A stretch of 64,000 nt of DNA from contig NZ_AP025511.1 of NCBI RefSeq assembly GCF_024347635.1, positions 1,302,001-1,366,000 of the forward strand, read 5' to 3'. The notes beneath the pieces are model-generated. The model did not search any database. It saw only the letters and a program-made list of their open reading frames with translations, and was not told the DNA's origin. The position numbers and the translations under genes are program-made. This DNA is from Vibrio tasmaniensis (lineage in GTDB: Bacteria; Pseudomonadota; Gammaproteobacteria; Enterobacterales; Vibrionaceae). Each line of letters begins with the position of its first letter. Positions within the stretch are counted from its first letter, which is position 1. Positions 55,335-62,278 of the stretch are shown here, piece after piece.

Positions 55335-55790
55335 ATGAAGTACGAATTATTAGTTTTAGCTGCAATGACACGATTGGAATCTCCAAATACTCAAGCTATC
55401 GTGGCTGCAACTGGGATTTCTGAACGTAAAGTACAATCCGTAGTTAACTCATTAGTTGAAAATTTAGGCTTAAATATTCAAAGAGAGCGCCAAGGTCGAA
55501 CCTTTCGTTTTTCTATTAACAGCTGGGGTGTCTTTGAGTCAGGAAAAACGATTCAATCTCAACTTAATGAGATTGATTTAGTTATGCCAAGTAATTCAAT
55601 ACTTTCTTCTTACGAAGAAAAACATGCCTATTTCGAACAAGTTAAAATGGATAACTTTAAAGAAAGTATGCGTTTAGAGGGACATGATGTTGCTAGTGAT
55701 TTCGATTTATCACTCGATAGAGAGCAACAACGTCAAATTTTGTTAAACAAATACTCAAACGTAAATTCGTTAGAGGCGCTCAATGGCTGA
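55335..55790 (+). CDS. Fic antitoxin: helix-turn-helix domain fused to YhfG-like inhibitor
   Basis: The 151-residue protein joins two parts. Residues 1-65 look like a winged helix (MTRLESPNTQAIVAATGISE followed by RKVQSVVNSLVENLGL). Residues about 105-140 match YhfG, the small Fic antitoxin of E. coli, and contain the inhibitory motif SMRLEG (111-116; consensus S/TxxxE/DG/N), whose Glu blocks ATP binding by Fic. I start at 55335 because GAGGT lies just upstream. It overlaps the fic gene by 8 bp. The DNA-binding part probably autoregulates the operon. YhfG itself is only about 55 residues, so this is an extended version. Confidence 0.78.
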   Translation: MKYELLVLAAMTRLESPNTQAIVAATGISERKVQSVVNSLVENLGLNIQRERQGRTFRFSINSWGVFESGKTIQSQLNEIDLVMPSNSILSSYEEKHAYFEQVKMDNFKESMRLEGHDVASDFDLSLDREQQRQILLNKYSNVNSLEALNG

Positions 55791-56385
55791 TAAATATGGC
55801 ACAACACAAGATCCTTATACTTACGAAAATAGTACAGTTCTTGTTAATAAGCTCAATATCAGAAATGAAGCCGTATTAGAGGCTGCTGAACGTGATTTAA
55901 CAACGTTAGCTGCAATGTATGTGGAGTTTCAATTACCCCCTTACGATTTCAGCTACCTGCGTTCAATTCATCAAAATTTGTTCTCCGATCTATTTGAATG
56001 GGCAGGCGAACTAAGAACGATTGATATTTCAAAGGGAAATACACGTTTCTGTAATGTAGTTAGGATTGAAAAAGAAGCGAATAATCTGTTTTCAATGTTA
56101 GAAAAAGATAAGTATTTAGTGGATCTACCATACGATGAATTTCTAACTAAATTAGCTGAGTATTATTGCGACATTAACGTTCTACATCCATTTCGAGAAG
56201 GTAATGGTCGTGCTCAGCGTTTGTTGTTTGAGCATATTGCAATCAACTGTGGTTACAATATTAATTTTGTTGGTATTACTTCTGAGCAGTGGGTAGCCGC
56301 AAATATCCATGGTTATCATTGTAATTATGTGCCGATGAAAGAGCTGTTTTCTGTTTGTGTAACTAAAGCTGAAAAGCGCAGTTAA
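55783..56385 (+). CDS. fic: Fic-family AMPylating toxin
   Basis: The 200-residue protein has a complete Fic motif HPFREGNGR at 135-143, with catalytic His135 and the phosphate-binding loop, plus the beta-hairpin region (WAGELRTIDISKGNTRF, about 73-89) that clamps target side chains. Fic enzymes transfer AMP to proteins such as gyrase and topoisomerase IV. It lacks an internal inhibitory helix at either end, in keeping with class I Fic proteins controlled by a separate antitoxin, here the overlapping upstream gene. It is carried on an integron cassette ending at the attC at 56383. Confidence 0.92.
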   Translation: MADKYGTTQDPYTYENSTVLVNKLNIRNEAVLEAAERDLTTLAAMYVEFQLPPYDFSYLRSIHQNLFSDLFEWAGELRTIDISKGNTRFCNVVRIEKEANNLFSMLEKDKYLVDLPYDEFLTKLAEYYCDINVLHPFREGNGRAQRLLFEHIAINCGYNINFVGITSEQWVAANIHGYHCNYVPMKELFSVCVTKAEKRS

Positions 56386-56502
56386 CAATCGCATCAACAC
56401 GATTTGCTACACTCGGAATTTTCAGCTTGGTTTAGTTGTGTGTTTAAGGTGTTTAAATTGGGTGAGGTGGCAGGTTTGTTAGCCGCTTAGCTAATCGTTA
56501 TT
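56383..56502 (+). repeat. attC site with hybrid arms
   Basis: The left part (GCATCAACACGATTTGCTAC) is identical to that of the attC at 49845. The right part (GCTTGGTTTAGTTG... to GCTAATCGTTAT) matches the attC at 53044. The arms pair poorly with each other. Confidence 0.7.
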
Positions 56503-56549
56503 GCGCTTTGCATACCTGTGGAAAGTAATAAGAAAGGAATTCTAGAATA

Positions 56550-56900
56550 ATGATACGTAATTTTTACACTTGCGATAAAGAAGTGGATGAAAACAGTCAT
56601 GATGGAAAAGGCTCAATAGACATCTATCGTGCGTTCAGGCGTAAGGACTTTGACGGTCCTTGGGATTTCGCTATTCGTGTCGTTATGCCGCCGGGAAGCT
56701 CTATGGGCGAACATACTCATGGAGACGATGAAGAAATGTATATCATTTTGAAAGGTGAAGGCACTATGACCATTGAAGGTATAGAAAGAAAAGTGGTTTC
56801 AGGAGACATGATCGTTAATAAATGTTTTGGCACACATGGTTTAGTTAACACATCAAGCAATGATATTGAGCTGTTAATAATTCAGGCAAGTCTGAAGTAA
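56550..56900 (+). CDS. Cupin-domain protein
   Basis: The 116-residue protein is a single cupin barrel. Motif 1 reads PPGSSMGEHTHGDDEEMYIILKG, with likely metal ligands His, His and Glu. Motif 2 is IVNKCFGTHGLVNTS. Small cupins bind a metal and serve as enzymes, isomerases or ligand sensors; the substrate cannot be read from the sequence. A ribosome-binding site (AAAGGAA) lies ahead of the ATG. It is the sole gene of a cassette between the attC sites at 56383 and 56904. Confidence 0.85.
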   Translation: MIRNFYTCDKEVDENSHDGKGSIDIYRAFRRKDFDGPWDFAIRVVMPPGSSMGEHTHGDDEEMYIILKGEGTMTIEGIERKVVSGDMIVNKCFGTHGLVNTSSNDIELLIIQASLK

Positions 56901-56903
56901 ATC

Positions 56904-56945
56904 GCAATAACAAACGACTATGGCGTCAATGATTAGTTTTTGGCT
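56904..56945 (+). repeat. attC left arm, interrupted by an IS110 fragment
   Basis: CAATAACAAACGACTATGGC opens an attC like those at 58061 and 60495. The matching right end (TGTCGGCGTTAACT, ending at 57448) lies beyond the transposase fragment. Confidence 0.55.
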
Positions 56946-57400
56946 GTACTTTCATCCCACATGGCGCCATCTATCAGCATAGAATTAAGGGTCACAACCA
57001 TCTTTCGAACACACGCGATTATTGCGACTTTCTTTGGCTTTCCGGCAGCTAAAAGTCGAGCATACGTCGCTTTGAATACGGGGTTACATTGCATGGCTGA
57101 CATCATTGCCATATATAACACTGTGCGTACTTGCGTTCGACCGCCTTTGATCACGCGCTTATCTTTGTAGCGCCCACTTTCGCGTGTTATTGGAGCGACA
57201 CCAATCAGTGATGCTGCTTGTTTATTCGTGATGTAACCAAGTTCAGGTACGTTACTAATTATTGGTGCGGCGGCAATGTTTCCTATTCCTGGGACGCTTT
57301 GCAATATTGTGTTTTTAGCCTGGTATTCAGGACTATCTTCAATGAGTTTAACGAGCTTTTGTTCTAACTTGGTGATTTGATTTTTTATCGTGTTTAGCAT
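56933..57400 (-). pseudogene. Truncated IS110-family transposase (C-terminal half)
   Basis: The 155-residue frame contains only the Transposase_20 half of an IS110-type enzyme: PGIGNIAAAPIISNV, then LIGVAPITRESG with the likely catalytic Ser, and a KGGRTQVRTVLYMAMM helix. The DEDD half is missing, so it is inactive. It differs in sequence from the IS1111-type element 2 kb away, so it is a separate insertion. Its last codons read into attC sequence, and it sits between two halves of an attC. Confidence 0.88.
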
Positions 57401-57436
57401 TGGTTTGATGTTAATTCAGTAGGGCACATCTTATTG

Positions 57437-57448
57437 TCGGCGTTAACT
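57437..57448 (+). repeat. attC right end with core GTTAACT
   Basis: TCGGCGTTAACT carries the core GTTAACT at 57442-57448. It is the likely continuation of the attC begun at 56904 and marks the start of the next cassette. Confidence 0.5.
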
Positions 57449-57539
57449 GCTTTTTTGTTACCTGTGCAATATATTGTACACTTTGTTTTTATGATTTATA
57501 CTTGTTCAACATTAGGTACAACTCAACAAAGAGATAATT

Positions 57540-57791
57540 ATGCGTATAGTTTCTTTTACTGAAGCCAGAAATGGTCTTAAATCTGTTCTTGATGGCGTGG
57601 TTAATGATGCAGACTGCACAGTCATCACTCGTCGAGATTCTGAAGACGCGGTTGTAATGTCTATGGACTACTACAATAGTTTAATGGAAACGATATATTT
57701 ATCACGTTCTCCTGCGAATGCTGCTCACTTAAACAAATCAATTACTCAATACAATGAAGGTCAAACTACGGAAAGAGATTTACTTGAATGA
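57540..57791 (+). CDS. yefM: YefM-family antitoxin
   Basis: The 83-residue protein matches YefM: MRIVSFTEARNGLKSVLDGVVNDADCTVITRR at the N-terminus for DNA binding and dimerisation, and an acidic C-terminal tail that neutralises the toxin. It precedes the yoeB-like gene with an ATGA overlap. YefM represses its own promoter, helped by YoeB. A close YefM relative and its toxin make this the third toxin-antitoxin unit in about 5 kb of the array. Confidence 0.92.
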   Translation: MRIVSFTEARNGLKSVLDGVVNDADCTVITRRDSEDAVVMSMDYYNSLMETIYLSRSPANAAHLNKSITQYNEGQTTERDLLE

Positions 57792-58048
57792 GTCGAATGT
57801 TAGCGTGGACTGATGAAGCGTGGGATGATTATTTATATTGGCAAGGACAGGACAAGAAAACCCTTAAACGTATTAATAAGTTAATCACAGATGCAAAGCG
57901 TTTACCATTTGAAGGCATTGGCAAACCTGAGCCATTGAAAGAAAACTTAGCTGGTTTTTGGTCACGCAGGATTGACGATACAAATAGACTAGTTTATGCA
58001 GTGAATGATTCACATTTGACGATGATTTCTTGTCGTTATCACTACTAA
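57788..58048 (+). CDS. yoeB: YoeB-family ribosome-dependent mRNA interferase
   Basis: The 86-residue protein has the hallmarks of YoeB: LAWTDEAWDDYLYWQGQDKKT at the start, PLKENLAGFWSRRI with the catalytic Glu and Arg, and the C-terminal CRYHY with the catalytic His. YoeB cleaves mRNA at the ribosomal A site once YefM is degraded. Translation is coupled to the antitoxin. Length and residues suggest an active toxin. Confidence 0.94.
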   Translation: MSRMLAWTDEAWDDYLYWQGQDKKTLKRINKLITDAKRLPFEGIGKPEPLKENLAGFWSRRIDDTNRLVYAVNDSHLTMISCRYHY

Positions 58049-58060
58049 TTGAATCGCAGT

Positions 58061-58117
58061 TAACAAACGATTATGCCGTCAATAACTAATTTTTGGCGTT
58101 GTTTTCAGCCCGCATGC
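58061..58117 (+). repeat. attC left arm, truncated by an IS1111 end
   Basis: TAACAAACGATTATGCCGTC is followed by TTTTTGGCGTTGTTTTCAGC, as in attC sites of this type. The right half is replaced by the insertion-sequence end at 58120. Confidence 0.55.
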
Positions 58118-58138
58118 TAGGGGGAATCCATGTCATTC
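58118..58138 (+). mobile_element. Solitary IS1111-type end
   Basis: GGGGGAATCCAT (58120-58131) plus the 7-bp tip GTCATTC is identical to the right end of the element at 53879-55237. Nothing else of the element is present here. It lies within a broken attC. Confidence 0.8.
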
Positions 58139-58193
58139 GATAGAGGATCAAACGACAAGAGCTAGGGTATTTTGCGACAGTTATGGCGCTTCG

Positions 58194-58391
58194 TTGGCTC
58201 AGCGGGAACAACTCGCAGATTATATGGTTATCCGCCTAAACGCGCTAGTAAGCTTCATGCGCCAAGGGGCAGCCAGTGGCAGCGAACAATTTTCTGAGAA
58301 TATCGAGCATGGTCATCTTCAATCTTATCTTGATGATATAAAATACATTATCGACAATAAGCAAAAAATTCAGCGCGCGTTGTGCAACTAA
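58194..58391 (+). CDS. Possible remnant cassette gene
   Basis: A 65-residue frame (REQLADYMVIRLNALVSFMR, then SYLDDIKYIIDNKQKIQRAL) looks like real helical protein, but it starts only with a TTG and no ribosome-binding site. It follows the solitary insertion-sequence end and precedes an attC-like site. It is best read as the 3' part of a cassette gene that lost its start. No family recognised. Confidence 0.4.
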   Translation: MAQREQLADYMVIRLNALVSFMRQGAASGSEQFSENIEHGHLQSYLDDIKYIIDNKQKIQRALCN

Positions 58392-58552
58392 CAAACACTC
58401 CAAACATACACAAAAACGTGTGGCGTTTTTAGTTTGCGTTGAGTTCTGTGTTTAAGGTGTTCACGTTGTTCGCATCTATGTTCTTTCAATGTAACGACTT
58501 GTATGAAGGACTCATGCGTATCTAAGTCAATGAAAATTATGCTATCGTTATT
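58388..58552 (+). repeat. Degenerate attC-like region
   Basis: CTAACAAACACTCC starts it, and a phrase near TGGCGTTTTTAGTTTGCGTT resembles other sites here. A possible core (ATCGTTATTCGCGC) ends it near 58552. The length is above normal and arm pairing is unclear. Confidence 0.35.
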
Positions 58553-58679
58553 CGCGCTAGCCTCCAAATTTAGTCGTTTGACATACTAATTATGGCTATG
58601 GCTTTAAGCTAACCCACGGTATTGAAGGCTAGTACCTTTCGTGGGGGTCATTATGTCTATGCCTTTTGACGGAGAGTTT

Positions 58680-59177
58680 ATGTCTATACCCAAGAAATCA
58701 ATATTGAGCGAATATTCCAAAAATTCATATTTCTGTGATAGTTTTTCGAAAAAAATAAAATACAACAATCAAACTGCTATTGAAGTGTTTCTTGAAATAG
58801 CCGCTCAGACACCGAGTTGGATTGCATTTCTGATGTCTATGAGAAACTGGGTTGTATCTAAACTCGGTTTAAAAAATTTGGGTGGTCTACAAGATGTATC
58901 TCGAGAGAAATTAGGTTCAGAATATGTAGTAGGTGAACGAGTCGGTATTTTTACGCTGGTCAGTTCAACTGAGAATGAAGTTGTATTAGAAGACTGTGAT
59001 AAACACCTCGATGTCCGAGTTTCTTTTCTTATTGAGCCTGAAGGAGAAACTGCAATTGTTCACGCAAATACCGTGGTTCATGTGAACAATGTGTTTGGTA
59101 AGATCTATATGTTCTTCGTTACGCCATTTCATAAAATAATAGTACCAAGCTCCCTGAAAGGACTAGAACAGGCATAA
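58680..59177 (+). CDS. DUF2867-like cassette protein
   Basis: The roughly 165-residue protein has a mixed alpha/beta sequence resembling the DUF2867 family: SYFCDSFSKKI, a conserved GERVGIFTLVSSTENEVVLEDCDKHLDVRVSF core, and a C-terminal hydrophobic segment (GKIYMFFVTPFHKIIV). The family often turns up in integron cassettes and has no known biochemical role. The ATG at 58680 has GGAGAG just upstream; ATGs at 58641 and 58653 give longer products. Confidence 0.6.
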   Translation: MSIPKKSILSEYSKNSYFCDSFSKKIKYNNQTAIEVFLEIAAQTPSWIAFLMSMRNWVVSKLGLKNLGGLQDVSREKLGSEYVVGERVGIFTLVSSTENEVVLEDCDKHLDVRVSFLIEPEGETAIVHANTVVHVNNVFGKIYMFFVTPFHKIIVPSSLKGLEQA

Positions 59178-59290
59178 TAAATTGTTCAAGTAGGCAGCTA
59201 ACGTTTGGCTATTTTGATTTGATTTGCCGTATTAAGTGGTAAATTTAGATTTAATCTGCATGGTAGCAAACGTGTTTTGCTGGCGTGAGG
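59171..59290 (+). repeat. attC site with mutated right core
   Basis: GGCATAATAAATTG and GGTAGCAAACGTGTTTTGCTGGCG parallel the attC at 49845. The final core reads GTGAGGT where GTTAGGC is expected, so it is probably inactive. Confidence 0.6.
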
Positions 59291-59310
59291 TGAAAAGGAG
59301 TTCACAGCAA

Positions 59311-59859
59311 ATGAGAAGAACACTAAAAATTATCACACTGTTGCTCTTGGCTATTTCAATTTTAGGTTGCGAAGACAAGAATGAAGTCTATGCAAATCCT
59401 CCTAGCCATTTATTAGAGCAGTTAGAAGCGTATTTTCCACTTTCTATTAAGTATGTAATAAAAAATGAAGAAATAGCTCTAACCCAAGGTGTCCCTTTAC
59501 TACCTCAATATATTGAAATAGCGCACAAGATTGGCATCAAACACCCTGAAAAAATTCGCGTGCATTATGCCGATTCAATTCCTTTGCCGGAAAATGAATC
59601 GTTGTTATTTCAGATGCAACGCTTAGGGCTAGACTCTCCTTACATTACTGGTACAACATTTGGCTACGGTATTTGGATAGCTAATAGAGCAAAAGGTGAC
59701 AAATTATTAATGTCTCATGAGCTGATCCATGTAAAGCAAATAGAGGATATGGGCCTTGAAGCATTTACAAAGAAATATTTGTTACAACTAAAAGTCTTTG
59801 GCTACGCTGAGTCGCCTATTGAACTTGAAGCCTACAAAAAGGCGGGCGATTATTTGTAA
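59311..59859 (+). CDS. Lipoprotein with HExxH zinc-metallopeptidase motif
   Basis: The roughly 182-residue product starts MRRTLKIITLLLLAISILGC, with a lipobox placing the acylated Cys at residue 20. The mature domain contains LMSHELIHVKQIEDMG, a HExxH zinc motif typical of metallopeptidases, followed downstream by PIELEAYKKAGDYL, where a Glu could be the third ligand. This resembles small DUF4157/M48-like peptidase domains. The ATG at 59311 is chosen for its AAGGAG ribosome-binding site; longer frames run into the preceding attC. An envelope peptidase on a cassette is plausible; no substrate can be named. Confidence 0.65.
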   Translation: MRRTLKIITLLLLAISILGCEDKNEVYANPPSHLLEQLEAYFPLSIKYVIKNEEIALTQGVPLLPQYIEIAHKIGIKHPEKIRVHYADSIPLPENESLLFQMQRLGLDSPYITGTTFGYGIWIANRAKGDKLLMSHELIHVKQIEDMGLEAFTKKYLLQLKVFGYAESPIELEAYKKAGDYL

Positions 59860-59883
59860 TCTTCGTGTAATTCACCTAAAAAG

Positions 59884-59994
59884 TAAGGATTAAGGTGTTG
59901 CGTAGCCAACACTAAATCCCGAGTGTTGAACAAGCCCGAAACCACTTTATTAAGTAAATTGTACGATTGGATTGTAAGGGCGTATCGCCTTGAA
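59884..59994 (+). repeat. 111-bp dispersed repeat, copy B
   Basis: This is the second copy of the segment at 50770-50880 and begins 24 bp after a cassette stop codon, the same relative position as copy A. It is followed by an attC-like region. Confidence 0.85.
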
Positions 59995-60009
59995 ATTTTC
60001 ATCAAGGTG

Positions 60010-60120
60010 AACTGCTAAGGCTTGGCATTTTAAGTTCCAATTGGGTTTTGTGTCTAAAGTGCGTGGCTTTAGGGTGAGTGTGCGTTATCAGCCACTTAGT
60101 AAGGTTTTATAACTCATGAA
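60010..60120 (+). repeat. Degenerate attC-like region
   Basis: AGGCTTGGCATTTTAAGTTC and ATCAGCCACTTAGTAAGG resemble segments of the attC sites at 53044 and 53761, but the terminal core is not intact. Confidence 0.4.
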
Positions 60121-60205
60121 CTCGCTCGAAACTCTAGCTAGAAAATTTGATGTTTCTTTAATCAGGTTGTTTTATATCGGCTTAGTTTAATTTTATGAGG
60201 CAATT

Positions 60206-60499
60206 ATGAAGTCTAGACAATGTCCCAAGTGTCGGAAAAATGTGGCATGTAGCTGGTTTTTCTTTAGTTCTCATTGGACTAAGTATCGTTGTATTGAATG
60301 TGGTTCGCTGATGAAATGGAGTCGGAGGCGAACTTATCTAGGAGCTGTTTCTGGTGGTTTCGCTGGTCCGTTTGTCATTTCTACACAATCTATTATCCCA
60401 TCGACTTTTCTTAGAATCACAATCGCGATTGTTTTTGCAATAGTTTTAGCCATTTCTGTGAATAATCAGATTGAGTACATCGACGAAACTGAGTCATAA
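60206..60499 (+). CDS. Zinc-ribbon membrane protein of a cassette
   Basis: The 97-residue protein has two CxxC knuckles (CPKC and CIEC) forming a probable zinc ribbon in the first 35 residues. A basic stretch (KWSRRRTY) and two hydrophobic helices follow (LGAVSGGFAGPFVIST and LRITIAIVFAIVLAISV). Zinc-ribbon plus membrane proteins of this size are common hypothetical cassette genes; the role is unknown. GAGGCAATT lies just before the ATG. Its stop overlaps the left core of an attC. Confidence 0.72.
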   Translation: MKSRQCPKCRKNVACSWFFFSSHWTKYRCIECGSLMKWSRRRTYLGAVSGGFAGPFVISTQSIIPSTFLRITIAIVFAIVLAISVNNQIEYIDETES

Positions 60500-60535
60500 C
60501 AAACGACTATGGCGCCGATACCAACTTGGCGCTAT
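60495..60535 (+). repeat. Last attC left arm of the array
   Basis: CATAACAAACGACTATGGCG followed by TTGGCGCTATTT resembles the left arms at 56904 and 58061. No right arm follows, so the array appears truncated here. Confidence 0.5.
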
Positions 60536-60589
60536 TTATCTTGTTCATACCATCACTTCTTAGCTTCAAACCTAGTGTGCATTAGCTTC

Positions 60590-60697
60590 CTATTGCCACA
60601 AAGCTAACATAAACACAAAAAGACCAATCCCAAGCGTTACTTTTAGAAGTAAGCCAAGAGGAGCACCACCTTTTGGCGCTTTGTTACAACATCCCAT
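60590..60697 (-). CDS. 35-residue Cys-Cys membrane protein behind a copper-type promoter
   Basis: The small gene encodes a 35-residue protein starting MGCCNKAPKGGAPLG, then one hydrophobic helix (LLLKVTLGIGLFVFMLALW). TTAGGA lies 8 nt ahead of the ATG. The adjacent cysteines next to a membrane anchor are suited to binding a soft metal. The promoter 27-60 bp upstream (60731-60761) has the exact layout of CueR-controlled promoters, so copper or silver induction is likely. It lies between the cassette array and an IS4-family element. I do not know a named family. Confidence 0.75.
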   Translation of the reverse strand: MGCCNKAPKGGAPLGLLLKVTLGIGLFVFMLALWQ

Positions 60698-60730
60698 AAT
60701 TGATTCCTAATTCAGTGTTGGTTTAGTTCA

Positions 60731-60761
60731 ACCTTAAACCTTTCCCTTACGGTAAGGTCAA
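60731..60761 (-). promoter_or_regulatory. CueR-type promoter with 19-bp spacer
   Basis: On the minus strand, TTGACC (60761-60756) is separated by 19 bp from TAAGGT (60736-60731). The dyad in the spacer (ACCTTACC...GGGAAAGGT, 60758-60738) matches the E. coli copA CueR box at 17 of 21 positions when compared by eye. The long spacer is the mark of MerR-family activation. Confidence 0.85.
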
Positions 60762-60860
60762 TGCATTTGTTGACCTTGAATTTCAGAAAACAAAAAGGCG
60801 AACCATTTGGTTTAATGCCGATCGTTTAAGAAGACTTGAACGATCTTGCAGTTAGCAGAT

Positions 60861-60893
60861 AATCCCCATCAACAACGTTGATGGGGATTTTTT
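60861..60893 (+). terminator. Hairpin just ahead of the IS4 transposase start
   Basis: AATCCCCATCAAC (60861-60873) pairs perfectly with GTTGATGGGGATT (60877-60889), and T residues follow right up to the ATG at 60894. It would stop or block expression from transcripts entering the element from outside. Confidence 0.85.
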
Positions 60894-62216
60894 ATGCTTG
60901 AACAAGAATTAGCAATGGCACACGAGACCATTGAAGATGCCGACAATTATGAATCTGTCGTCGACGCCATTCAGATTGAGTGGATAGAACAAGCTCTTCT
61001 TGAAACCAATAAAGCGAGCATAAGACGACGCCGACTTCCCGCTCAGCAAGCTGTCTGGTTAGTTATTTGGATGGGGCTGCAACGCAACATGTCTATCAAA
61101 GAGGTATGCAGTTCATTAGACATTGCACTTCAGCCTAAACCTGAAGATAGCTGGTCTCGTGTTGCACCCAGTGTCCTAACTGATTCACGCCGACGTCTAG
61201 ATGAGAGTCCGTTAGCGGCTCTGTTTCACACAACGGTAAAGGCTTGGAACGGAGATATCCTTCAACAAGACAAAGACTTAGAGCTTAATGTTCTTGCTGT
61301 CGATGGAACAACATTTCGGTGTCAGGATTCCCCAGAGAACGCTGAACAATTTGGGTTCATCTCCAAAAAATTGAAACCTTACCCTCAACTTCGTTTAGTC
61401 GCTTTGATGTCAACAGAAACTCGAATGATTATGGGGGCGGCTTTTGATGGTTGTCATGTCGGTGAAACGACCTTAGCTAAGCGCCTATTCAATGACATCC
61501 CCGCACACTCATTGACCTTATTTGATCGTTGTTATTTCTCGGCAGACCTTTTGCTGTCCTGGCAAGAGAGTGCGGAAAATGCGCACTGGTTAATGCCTGC
61601 AAAACGTAAACTACGCTATGAAGTGTTGGAGAAATATGCGGAGAACGACATGCTTATCTCAATGCCTATCTCTCCTCAAGCTCAACGGCAGAATCCGAAT
61701 TTACCCGCACGTTGGGAAGCCAGATTAGTCCTATATCAAGAGCCAAAAGGTGAGATAAAAGGTTTTATTACTTCACTTACAGACCCTAGTAAATACTCGC
61801 TAGAAAGCCTGCTGCGTATTTATTGGCAACGCTGGGAGATAGAAGAAGGTTATGGTGAAATTAAACAGACTCAACTGCAAAGTCACGTCACTTTACGAAG
61901 TCGTTTTTCTGCCGGTGTGAAGCAAGAGCTTTGGGGCGTATTACTTGCCTATAACTTAGTGCGATTAGAGATGGTTAAGATAGCTTCAGAAGCCGGGGTT
62001 CGAGCGACTAGGGTCAGTTTTACCGCCGCAATTAACCTTATTGATGCGCAATTACGTTGGTTAGCTTTAAGTCCAGACGGAACTCTACCTGTAAAACTGA
62101 AAAGGATGAGAGAAAGTTTGAGTCACTTCATTCTTCCAGATAAAAGAAAGGACCGAACGTTTCCACGTTCAGTCCTCTTTGTCCCAGCCAAATATCCGTT
62201 CAGATTCAAGCAGTAA
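60894..62216 (+). CDS. IS4-family DDE transposase
   Basis: The 440-residue protein shows all catalytic signatures of the family: first Asp in LAVDGTTFRCQD, second Asp in LTLFDRCYF, and the Y-(2)-R-(3)-E-(6)-K motif as YWQRWEIEEGYGEIK. An N-terminal domain (RRRLPAQQAVWLVIWMGL) is also typical. It is full length and lies inside matching terminal repeats, so it should be active. No ribosome-binding site is free before the ATG because the strong hairpin ends only 4 nt away. This suggests low, structure-limited expression. Confidence 0.93.
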   Translation: MLEQELAMAHETIEDADNYESVVDAIQIEWIEQALLETNKASIRRRRLPAQQAVWLVIWMGLQRNMSIKEVCSSLDIALQPKPEDSWSRVAPSVLTDSRRRLDESPLAALFHTTVKAWNGDILQQDKDLELNVLAVDGTTFRCQDSPENAEQFGFISKKLKPYPQLRLVALMSTETRMIMGAAFDGCHVGETTLAKRLFNDIPAHSLTLFDRCYFSADLLLSWQESAENAHWLMPAKRKLRYEVLEKYAENDMLISMPISPQAQRQNPNLPARWEARLVLYQEPKGEIKGFITSLTDPSKYSLESLLRIYWQRWEIEEGYGEIKQTQLQSHVTLRSRFSAGVKQELWGVLLAYNLVRLEMVKIASEAGVRATRVSFTAAINLIDAQLRWLALSPDGTLPVKLKRMRESLSHFILPDKRKDRTFPRSVLFVPAKYPFRFKQ

Positions 62217-62278
62217 TGCTTATCCGAACGGCATTAAACCATTTGGTTCGCCTTTTGTTTATCAAAAATCTACAAAAA

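Larger units (their letters stand above)
60813..62236 (+). mobile_element. IS4-family insertion sequence with 12-bp target duplication
   Basis: The 1,424-bp element has imperfect terminal inverted repeats (TAATGCCGATCGTTTAAG at 60813-60830; the complement of CTTATCCGAACGGCATTA at 62219-62236; 15 of 18 match). It is flanked by the direct repeat AACCATTTGGTT (60801-60812, 62237-62248). Long target duplications of 10-13 bp fit the IS4 family. It appears complete. Confidence 0.92.
60793..62258. terminator. Terminator hairpin split by an IS4-family insertion
   Basis: AAAAGGCG (60793-60800) with AACCATTTGGTT, and after the element AACCATTTGGTT with CGCCTTTT (62249-62256), rejoin into AAAAGGCGAACCA-TT-TGGTTCGCCTTTT (without the duplication). 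This is a strong hairpin with T tract past gcvP. Confidence 0.8.
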
